A stretch of 64,000 nucleotides of DNA from contig NKYR01000063.1 of assembly GCA_003184365.1 (NCBI GenBank), forward strand, positions 62,001-126,000, given 5' to 3'. The number at the start of each line of letters is the position of its first letter. The first letter of the stretch is position 1. This document shows positions 55,437 to 64,000 of this stretch, one piece after another. The translations under genes were made by a program, and so were the position numbers. This stretch comes from Evernia prunastri. Its lineage: Eukaryota > Ascomycota > Lecanoromycetes > Lecanorales > Parmeliaceae. The notes under the pieces are model-generated. The model was given only the letters and a program-made list of their open reading frames with translations, had not been told where the DNA came from and made no database searches.

Positions 55437-57056
55437 TCACCAGAGAATCCATGCACTTTTTGCTGTTTGAGTCAACCATGCTGTGCAGGATTTGGTGTCT
55501 CCGAGGTTCTCATAAATCTTAGCAGTGTCTTCCATCGTGTCAACCGCGCACTCGGCATCACGGTGAGGCTCAGCCAACTAGAAACTTGGAAGTCGCTGTC
55601 CAAGTATAGAATAACACACCTCCAGAGCTTCATGCCATTTCTGCTCATCCATCAGAATACGTTCCAGCTCCCGTGCGGCCAAACGTGCTGGTCTCGACGG
55701 GGCACCAAAAGTACTGTTACTGCTTGATAGAAATCTCCGCGCCATACTACCCGCTTTAGTGTAGTTCTTATTCCGTCTCAGCAAACGAATGAGGGAGGTG
55801 TGTGCCTTGAACGCCAATACATAGGATGTGCCGTGAATAGATGTGAAAAGATCTATCATGAATGAAAGTGCCCTCTCGGATACCTCTTGGGATCTGCAAT
55901 CATTCTGTAATTCTTTGGAAAGAATCACGATAGGATCGGTATGTTCGAACTTCTGACTTGCGAGAATGGAGATTCCACGGAGGAGCGACATGCGAAGACC
56001 AGAGCACGTTGCTGTGTTGACTGGAGATAGGATGGAGAAGATTTCTAGAATGAAAGCCAGAGGGTTGTCCACAAAAGCGTCGTCTGCAAGCTCGCCCACA
56101 CCGTGAAGCACGGGAAAGGCTCTTTCGAAGGACGATATTTTCAGAAGGTAAGTACCTTGTTTTAATTCGCTCCAGAATTTTGTTTATGCTCCGACACTGT
56201 TTTACGATAACTGCTCTGGAGTTTCGGATTGACCGCTATAGTCGGAATCTGTACTAGCACACAATGAATAGACACTTCTTAAGATAGACTCCAAATTCAG
56301 GGACTCCGAGTTCACATGGGCCGGCATTCAATGCAATGGAGAATTGGACTCGCACGGCCATTCGCTGGCACTGGAGCATGCGCTGTGTAATAACAATAGT
56401 CGCTAGCTACTAGCTGCTCAAGCCTGTTTAGGGAGGCATTTCCGTTCGATTTTGGTGTGCTGGCATATTGGCAATGTGAGAATGTCGGCGACTCACCGGT
56501 CGCAAATTGTTCGCGAGAGTTTAGCTCGGTATATGACACTCTTTGTTCGATCTCTTCACTTGTACTACTACTGCAAGGCGTGCCAGACTTGCTAGTACCT
56601 GGTGTTTTTGGTTGCAGCTCGGCAGTTGAACCATCCGCTGTGTGTCCTCTTGTCAGATATCTCAAAAAATTTCGAAGGTCATTGCTACTGATGTCCGGAT
56701 TAGGCTGAGGGGATTGCTTCTGAACGTCCCGCATGACATAATTGAGAATCTCGTCCCTCTTTGATTGGTTCAAGTATTTGGATAATTTCCACTTTCTGAA
56801 ATGCTCTTCGTACATACGCTTACTAAGAAAAGTGTGGTGGTCAGTATACATGCATCACATCTATCTAGACACTTCAATGAAAACAGGGTTGTGAGCGGCA
56901 TTACTACCCAGAAGCTAGAACTTACCTAGCCGAGAAGCCGTTATGACTTTTCATATAATGTCGGACTTCGTTGAGCGTCATATCAGACCACAGCTCCGTT
57001 ATCACATCGCGGTAATGACTCCAATCGCTCGGAGATGGAGGTAGATTACCCGGCAT
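55437..57056 (-). CDS. Clr5-domain protein
   Basis: The N-terminal exon (57056-56926) and the start of the next (from 56822) together encode a complete Clr5 domain: SDWSHYRDVITELWSDMTLN, then EEHFRKWKLSKYL. This roughly 50-residue helical domain of fission yeast Clr5 is common in filamentous fungi and is thought to bind DNA. The following 130 residues are Ser/Thr-rich and disordered. Coding continues in other frames (near 56290-56210, then 56160-55620, then 55577-55437). This gives a helical, TPR-like C-terminal half that ends ACT-AWL-type residues and WILW. The last junction (55620/55577, a 42-nt intron) is clear. Those between 56460 and 56150 are uncertain. Role is unknown; homologues often lie near HET and NLR genes, as here. 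Confidence 0.72.
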
Positions 57057-57870
57057 TGTCAAATGAATTCTTATTATGACACACAAGATGCGTTTGAAGC
57101 GGGGCAAACATTGTCCCATATATATTTTCGCTGGCCGTTGTGCAATGAAAGCCTTGTGGTTTGGAACAAAACCCCCCTCGGCGCTCTCGATCTGCAATGA
57201 TGATTCCGAATTTGGTCGGGGTGGTACGAGGCGGGGATCTGCACGGCAGATTCAGTATCACCTTGCTTGGCGCGCCCAGTCATAATGGCGTAGCCTTGTG
57301 GTTTTCATCTGAACATCTGCGAACCTATCGAAACTGGAACCCTGATTGGCAAAGAGGTGCAATGGGTAGCTACGCTAATAGTGCCACTAAGTTACTTAGC
57401 GCGTAAGCAACAACGCCGTATGACGATGCCACACCGCAGAGGTCCCCGATTTACAGGCTACAGGCTACAGGGGTCTTGCACCGCCGTCGATGCTCTAGAG
57501 TACTTGACGCAGCAGCCTCGTGGTTTTGTCAAAAGGTCCATCCAAAAAGGGTCCATCCTCTCCGTGGGGTTTCCAAAATAGCGAACAATCTTTCAAGAAT
57601 CCTGGCCCCGGCTCCTACTGTTTCAAGGGTCAATTCTCACGAAGAGGCATTATCCTCAAAAGGCAACGTGGCGATGACAATGCTTAAGATGTCGTACGCG
57701 TCTTTGGGTATTCCGCTTCTCAGCACTAGTCTTAAAAAATTAAAAATGTGCCTTGTGATTCGAGATTAAGTACTTCGTCTTTCCCTTGGTGGCTCAGATT
57801 TCTGATTCACTAAACCCCAAGGCTTCCCCTAAGCTGAGCTGTCCACAATTTTTATTACGTTCAATGCACT
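57057..57870. other. Divergent intergenic region, Clr5 / HET
   Basis: The Clr5 gene (minus) and HET gene (plus) diverge across this 0.8 kb. No further gene recognised. Confidence 0.4.
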
Positions 57871-60329
57871 ATGGACCATCTCCCGGAACCAATTGATGCT
57901 GAGGGACATGAGAGGGTACACTTCTATGCGAGTATATGCAAAGATGACTACGAGCCTCAAGACTTCTTCACCCTCCCACAAGAATATGGGTACCGTGATT
58001 TCCAAGATTTGCAAGAAGAAGGACTCACTGGGTCGATGCGAAAAAGCCTTGCCAACGAATTTATACAGTCATGGCTTTGGTTTGCTCTCCTTGCTCAGGT
58101 GGTTGGGACTAAAGTCTATCGAAAGGATTTTCATCGGAGTGATAATACCATTGGCACCAAAAAACTCAATGCCTATATCTCAAGTTGGACTGAGCGGGAA
58201 AAAAAAGCGGCTGAAGACTCTGATGTACCTCTACAAACCAGCAGATACGTGAGAGCTTCTATGGCCTTAAATACCGCTCGGCGTTTCATAGCCAAGCACT
58301 GCGCGCATGACACCTTAGACCGAGACGATCGTTCACGTCTTAAGCGGGAGTCCGAGTGCCCTTACGTTGGATGTAGTGTGGACCAACGATTGGATATCAA
58401 CTTGACCCTGTCCATTGCCATTCTAGGCGAGACTCTGCAGCTTGCGCGCCCTGTCATGCCCTCAGGCCTGGATGACCGTCTGGAGTTTCACCATGAACCC
58501 AACACTCAGGACAAACATTGGGGATACAGCAGATACTGCAGGATAAATTTACAAGCGAGTGGCTGGTGTCCATTCGCAATCCGCCGTATCGAGTCTAGGC
58601 GGCATGGAGTCAGTAGTGTGTATCTTATAAGCAAGATGAAGCCGCCAAAGCCTGATTGCAGCCATTCAGAATGCACGATATGGATTGCGTAGCCCCAAAA
58701 CAACCTCAGACGGCATTGCATATGGGTGGGTGCGGTGGAAAGTGCAAGACAGACAATATTGATGAAACGAAATTAGTGGGATGGATCAGCCAAGACAAGA
58801 CACCTCTTGTAATGTGGACAGAAGCGAAAGGCATGGAGTGCACCGCATTTGATTTGAAGAAGGAGAGAGGAATTACATTTGTTGCTCTGACTCACAGCTG
58901 GGAAGATGGGTTGATTGAGAGTGGAAAGGACGCCCGGAACAGGAACGATCGCTGCATGCATTCTTGTCAAGTCGAAAAGGTGCAAGTGACTTGCAATCGG
59001 CTCCTCAAAGACGGCCATCTGAACGGTAGCAGGGAAATATATCTTTGGATCGACGTTCTTTGCGTTCCACGCCAGGCATCTGTCAAGGGCAAGGCCATCA
59101 ACCAGATGAAGACCATCTACTCCAAGGCAGCGAAAGTTCTGGTGTGGGATAGAAATCTTTTGCAGAGTCGGAAGCCCAGTTCACCAATCGAAATCAACAC
59201 AAGAATTAGGATGAGCAAATGGGCGCAACGTCTTTGGACTTTGCAAGAGGCTATTCTTGCAGAAGATTTACATATTCAATTTCAAGATGACACTGTTAGC
59301 GTCAAGGAACTGGAGGAAGGGAGAGATGAAGCTCGGGACGACATCGATCATCCTTATCACCATCTCTGGAAAGCTGGACAACCTTTCAGCCATGCTGTTT
59401 GGAGACTTCGGCAACCCAATGAGGAATACCGAGTTCAGCGAACATGGGAAGCAGTACAGTTTCGCGTTGTCACAGATCCCATCGATGAAACCATAATCCT
59501 TGCCAACGTTTTGAGACTCGACGTAACCAGGCTTGAACAGATTGGTGACATTTCCAAGAAGATCGCTCAAGAAAGCCATGATGCAGTTGCCGACAAGAGA
59601 ATGAAGATTTTCCTTGACATGCTTGACGAGCACCCAGACTTAGGTATTCCATCCGGAATTATTTTTCTTCCCGCACCAAAGCTCCCAATTGATGGGTATG
59701 GATGGGCACCTAAAACCTGGCTTACCAAACAAGCCAGGTCTTCTCCTCTGATGCGGCCGTTGCGTCAAGGAGGATCCGTGATGAAAAAGGGCTTTCTTGT
59801 AGAATTCCCAGGACTTATCCTTCACTGTCCCCACCAATCGCTTGAGAATGAAATTTTCTGGGTCCCAGTGCAACAGGGCCTGCATAAATGGTACAAGGTC
59901 AAGGCAGACAGGGGAAGCAAGGGTCAAGACTTCAAAGACTTTTGGGAGACCTATGTCAGCACTGCTAGCGAGCCGTCGATTATTATGTCCACAAATACCA
60001 TCAGGGACAGGTGGGAAATTGGTGTTCTGGTGCATACGAAGGGCCTTCTCACCAAAGGGGAGGTGCGATGGGTACAGATCTTGTGCAGGGTCTGGGTTCG
60101 TCTTGAAACAAACACTAATGTCATGCGTAAGCAGGGAGACTTGTTTCGCGAGAAAGAGGATGCGGTGGTGTTTGGAGAGAGGCTGAGGTCGCAGAAATGG
60201 TGCATTGATGGAGCGATTGAGGCAGAGGCGACACTGGCGTCTGACATGCCGGAGGTCTCGGCGACTGGCCAAAAGCGGAGACGGACACTGAATGGCGGTG
60301 ATATGGCGGCTGCTAGAGAAAAGGTCTGA
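57871..60329 (+). pseudogene. HET-domain (heterokaryon incompatibility) gene, frameshifted
   Basis: An N-terminal frame (57871-58692, 273 codons) and a second one (58656-60329) overlap in different frames. The second has the full HET signature: FVALTHSWEDGL, REIYLWIDVLCVPRQ, INQMKTIYSKAAKVLVWDR and KWAQRLWTLQEA. The first holds the usual HET-family N-terminal region, ending in cysteine-bearing CSHSECTI. The frame must change near 58680-58700, between CSHSECTIWIA and PKQPQTALHM, and no GT-AG pair of usable length lies there. A one-base deletion (or two-base insertion) explains it simply. HET proteins trigger cell death after fusion of unlike hyphae. The frameshift would silence this one unless it is a sequencing error. 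The HET half alone could be translated from an internal ATG at 58656 or 58669. Confidence 0.8.
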
Positions 60330-60808
60330 TGACTGATGTTCCTTAGTTCGAGGTCAATCATCCTGTCTACGGGCTTTGGAAGGCTACCTTAGGTCTCCGC
60401 GCGGAATGTTATCTCGAGAGCTATCAGAATTGGGTGTAGATTCCACTTATATAAAGTACTCTAGTGAAGGGACCACCAGGCGCCAACTACCACACTTCCT
60501 GTCCAAGTTTCGCTCCGTTACTCAGTGACAGTGTCGATATGTTTTAAGATGAGGATATTCCTGCTGAATCTGCTCGGAGCCTCCGCCAAGGGTTCTGCAC
60601 AAAGGTGTACCCTAAAAGCGGCATCCTCGGGTAAGCACACGCTAAGTTACCTTAAATCATTGGGGCATGAATGTTTCGTGAAGGTTAATGCACCCGTTAA
60701 CAATAGTACAGTAGCTTGCTGTATCCGACATCTATGCTTTCCTGCGGACCAGCATCGTAACTCAAGAGTATTGAAGCTCATCCATCACTCACTGCAGAAA
60801 ATATAAAT
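60330..60808. other. Intergenic, nothing recognised
   Basis: Promoter region of the VTA1 gene. No gene seen. Confidence 0.4.
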
Positions 60809-62206
60809 ATGGCTGCAGCTATTCCCCCTGCCTTGAAGGCAGCAGACATAGCTCGATTTGCCCAGCGCGCTGGCCAGGTAGAAAAGGCCAAACCTGCCGT
60901 AGCATACTGGTGCAATTACTGGATCGTTGAGCAGATCCTGGCCAAGCAACTCCACAAAACAGACGCAGACTGCATGTCGTACACCATGACCCTCATGGAC
61001 AAGCTTGAGCAGACCAAGTCTGACTTCTCCGATAACGATGCTATCATGGATGATTTGACCGGTCAGGCATACATCGAGCAGTTTGGTCAGGAAACATTCC
61101 AGAGAGCCGACAACGCTATGAAAGCGAACAAGGCATCGAGACAGACGGCAGATACCTTTCAGGCAGCTGCGACATTCTTGGACCTTTGCCAGATATGGGG
61201 CCCTCTGGACGTTGAGATAGCTTTAAAGATTAAATTCGCAAAATACCATGCGCTTCGTATTGCCAAAGCACTAAAGGCGAACGTGGACCCAAACCTGTCC
61301 AATCCAACCCCGGAACCTGAACAACCGCTCCTGGATCCAAATGACCCGGATGTCCAGATCATAGACCGGCTTGGTGATTCTACCCAGCATCAGAATGCAT
61401 CTCGTCAACCCAGTGTAGTAGAGGTTCCGGATGAGCATAATCGGCTGCAGGGGCACATGGCAGGACGGTCCATTAACGATGAGTCTTTGCATCCGTCGAG
61501 AGCGCCTTCGGTTCCGCCACAGCCTGGTCAGGCCTATCAGCCCCCTCCCCAAGAGCCAGCAGAAGACTATTACCATAGTGCCGAACCTCCAGAGGTGTCT
61601 CCGCTGGATCCATCAGTCACCGATCCAACAATGTCTAACGGGGGTGGATACTTTCCTAGAGTTCCCGACATCGATGGAAGAGCTCCTCCGCCAAGCTTGC
61701 CTGATGCGCCTCCAGAAGACCCGAGCTCTCTGCCAGTGACGCTTCGAGACTCTTCCTCTCCTCCATCACCGACTCATTCAGCTGCTGGATATCCCCCATC
61801 GCGTCCGCCAAATTCCTTGCATTCCTTCCCTCCGCCTAACATGGATGAGGCCAATATCTCCCCACCCTCTTCTGCGCCTGTACCGTCGTATGGCCCGGCC
61901 CCTCCAGTAGCCTCAGCTCCATTTCTTCCTCAACAGCCTCCATCGGCCCCTCGACAAGCGCCTCCGACTCCCATTCAACCTTTTACTGCTCCAGATGCAC
62001 CTATGAGACAAGCCCCTCCACCACGGCAAATGGCGCCACCCCCAACTCCTCCAGTCAGTGGTCAAGCACATTATCTGACCGATGAAGAGTCTATTCTCAA
62101 AGCTCAAAAGCATGCCAGATGGGCTATATCAGCGCTGAATTTTGAAGATGCTAACACGGCGGTAAAGGAATTGAGAGGAGCATTGAAAGCATTGGGTGCG
62201 AACTGA
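60809..62206 (+). CDS. VTA1: ESCRT-associated Vta1 (Vps4 cofactor, LIP5 homologue)
   Basis: Single exon of 465 residues. The N-terminal 165 residues form the tandem MIT-like domain (LKAADIARFAQRAGQVEKAK, YWCNYWIVEQIL, AAATFLDLCQIWG) that binds Did2/Vps60 in ESCRT-III. The middle 230 residues are Pro/Ser-rich and disordered, longer than in yeast. The C-terminal 40 residues (ILKAQKHARWAISALNFEDANTAVKELRGAL) are the VSL domain that dimerises and stimulates the AAA ATPase Vps4. Together they promote disassembly of ESCRT-III during multivesicular-body formation on endosomes. The ATG follows a purine-rich leader closely. No intron was found, although yeast-like and filamentous relatives often have one early. 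Confidence 0.95.
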   Translation: MAAAIPPALKAADIARFAQRAGQVEKAKPAVAYWCNYWIVEQILAKQLHKTDADCMSYTMTLMDKLEQTKSDFSDNDAIMDDLTGQAYIEQFGQETFQRADNAMKANKASRQTADTFQAAATFLDLCQIWGPLDVEIALKIKFAKYHALRIAKALKANVDPNLSNPTPEPEQPLLDPNDPDVQIIDRLGDSTQHQNASRQPSVVEVPDEHNRLQGHMAGRSINDESLHPSRAPSVPPQPGQAYQPPPQEPAEDYYHSAEPPEVSPLDPSVTDPTMSNGGGYFPRVPDIDGRAPPPSLPDAPPEDPSSLPVTLRDSSSPPSPTHSAAGYPPSRPPNSLHSFPPPNMDEANISPPSSAPVPSYGPAPPVASAPFLPQQPPSAPRQAPPTPIQPFTAPDAPMRQAPPPRQMAPPPTPPVSGQAHYLTDEESILKAQKHARWAISALNFEDANTAVKELRGALKALGAN

Positions 62207-64000
62207 ATTTGCAGCGCAGCTTCTGATAACGTGGTTGGCTTCCATTCATTTCCTGCAGAATACCCAATTGATGCGTATCGATGCTTCATTAGCGAACTGG
62301 GGCCTGTATGGCGACAGTGCGGAAAGATTGCCCAGTTAGTCTTCGCCACATCATCGCGAAAACATGTGACCTGAACAATGTGTAGATTAACATGATTGGC
62401 CTATCCCAGGCCGAGGGAAACCATCGGATAGAGGCCGTCATAGGCGTATCCTCGCACCTCAGCGCTAGAGAAACTCCCATATAGCGACATGCCTTGATGT
62501 GGTGATAGCTAGCTAAATGACTAGATACAGGCGTGGCAAGGTGGGAAGAAAACGTGCAATTGCTCTGAATGAGAAGAATTGACTGAAGAGACAATTGGCT
62601 GCGCGATGACATGGGCTTTATAAACCATTTCACACCAAGGAAGGCCACGAATCCCCCACTGTTAACATGGCCTCTCGCCATTGCCTGAATCGCCATGACC
62701 TCTCGCTCTTGCTGAAGCAATGCATGCACATTGGCTATGCCAATGCGCGAGATATTGGTGTGAAGGACTAGACCCCAGCCCTGCTGTGGCGACTTGAGAG
62801 TGACGCATTCCGAAGTGACGCACCGCACAGTAGGCTACATAAACTCCTCCCAACCACCACCACCTTCTTCTTCGCTTTTACCTACCACCACATACGCCAC
62901 TGAAGCCTTTGCTTGGCCCCTTCTGGCTCTTGATTGTTCTTTTCATCTCCCTTTGAGCTTTCTTCATCGGAACACATCATTCAATAACTACTCACCCCCA
63001 CCTTATGAGTCATCCAGGCAGGACAAAATGCAATGAACTGGGAACTAATAGGGGGGGGAGTCAGATCACTGTGTCACTTTGCATACCAGTCTCTTAAGCA
63101 TTCACTACCCCGCTTTAGTCACTGAGGTGAAGAAGACTTGAGAATATTACTTCATTGAGAAGAATTAACAGCAACAGAACCCTTTAAACTCTTCTATATT
63201 CTCCCTGATCATTGCATCATCATCAGACATCTCTCTCCTGAGAGCATCGATCATTCTTCTTTAAGTTGCCTAAGGGGGCTTGGAGGAACAAGGACCTTAC
63301 GCGTCAAATCCTCTTCGCCACCGATACCTTAGCAGTCCTCAGTTCGCCTGCGTCACCGCATCTCGCGCTCACAACTCCTCTTTGACTACGAAGACAGAGA
63401 GAGTTCGAGGAATCCCCTTCACTTTCACCAATCAATTTCGCCAGAAGCCTTCTATTTTATTCAACTTGCCGGCTCTTGTAACCACGACAGCACACCGTGA
63501 GAAAATCGTTCTTCGGGATTGTTTAACGATTCCAGAGCGTTTGAGAAGACACGTCTTTTTCTTTCAACTACCTTGATCTTCTTACGCATCCATCCAAGAG
63601 ATCAAGTTAGAAGCTTGAAGTCACTGTCTCACTTCGCACGTTAGTTTCTCGCCTATTCTAACCTCTCTTTAACTACCAAGCTGTTGAATATTCAACTCAG
63701 CTTGATCTTCTCATTCGTCCAGAAGATCAATTTTAGAACTCAAAGTCACTGTGTCAGTCTACATATTACTCCGTCACCCATCTACCACTTCGCCCGAACT
63801 ATCAAGACTTGAAAGACTCGAGAAACATTCTTCTTCTGGAGTTGTTTGTCTTCACAGAATCCTTGAAAATATCTTTTCTTCTCCACCATCATCACGATAA
63901 CAGATCATCTCTACAAAAGCATTGTCTTCATTGCAGAGTATCTGAGGAAGCTGAGGACATTGACATTCAACTGCTCTCTACCACTGAATTCCTCTCGCTA
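62207..64000. other. Right edge: intergenic with diverged tandem repeats
   Basis: Nothing gene-like was found in 62207-63030; a 179-codon minus frame there lacks any domain. From about 63040 to the edge the sequence is pyrimidine-rich and contains at least three diverged copies of a roughly 340-bp unit (see findings). It may be the leader or promoter of a gene beyond the window. Confidence 0.45.
63040..64000. repeat. Degenerate tandem repeat array, about 340-bp unit
   Basis: Matched words recur at near-constant spacing: GAGAA(A/T) followed by a TTCTTC-like tract at 63141, 63499 and 63830; ACAGAA(C/T)CCTT at 63174 and 63857; and TCACTGTGTCA at 63065 and 63745. Within the last part, CTTGATCTTCT ... 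AGATCAA ... AGTCACTGT recurs at 63572 and 63701. Copies are diverged and the array is cut by the window end. Confidence 0.5.

Noticed and set aside
62289..62828. 179-codon minus-strand open frame after VTA1
   Set aside because: No domain or signal; it is antisense to the VTA1 3' flank and probably chance.

Overview
This is a gene-dense nuclear window from a filamentous ascomycete (Pezizomycotina). The evidence is many short GT-AG introns (about 40-100 nt, several with CTAAC/CTGAC-type branch sites), and fungus-restricted families such as Zn2Cys6 regulators, rhodopsin/PTH11-like membrane proteins, Clr5, HET and NLR (STAND) proteins and RCR-type membrane proteins. I cannot name the species or order. 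No rRNA, convincing tRNA, CRISPR or complete transposon was seen. Most genes had to be assembled from several exons. Where I give exon coordinates I checked that reading phase is kept across every junction.

Layout. 1-10 kb: an AT-rich left edge, a small four-helix membrane protein, a Tri3-like acyltransferase, 2-isopropylmalate synthase (leucine synthesis), a penta-EF-hand calcium protein and a small secreted protein. 10-14 kb: an ankyrin-like STAND gene that looks frameshifted and lacks its ATP-binding half. 15-27 kb: an accessory stretch with three unrelated short-chain dehydrogenases, a Zn2Cys6 activator, a cytochrome P450 relic and a rhodopsin-like seven-helix protein; there is no PKS or NRPS backbone gene. 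27-46 kb: a conserved block with a ChaC-type glutathione-degrading cyclotransferase, a glycine-rich RRM protein, a large basic disordered protein, ATG14, a conserved hypothetical diverging from ribosomal protein uL11 (RPL12), alanyl-tRNA synthetase and an RCR-like membrane protein. 47-60 kb: an intact nine-exon NLR (DUF7708-like, NACHT, propeller-like), an ER thioredoxin/PDI protein with an 8-nt microexon, a Clr5-domain gene and a HET gene broken by one frameshift; the first and last belong to families tied to non-self recognition. 60-64 kb: the ESCRT cofactor VTA1, then about 1 kb of diverged tandem repeats running off the right edge.

How the genes relate: there are no operons. The housekeeping genes act independently in translation (uL11, AlaRS), leucine synthesis, autophagy (ATG14), endosomal sorting (VTA1), ER folding (PDI) and glutathione turnover (ChaC). 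The two accessory regions differ in kind: 15-27 kb looks like redox metabolism with decay, and 47-60 kb looks like an allorecognition-type neighbourhood. The best leads are the intact NLR, the broken HET and STAND genes, the dual-start AlaRS, the microexon PDI with an HGEL tail, and the right-edge repeats. I saw no clearly new multi-gene system.
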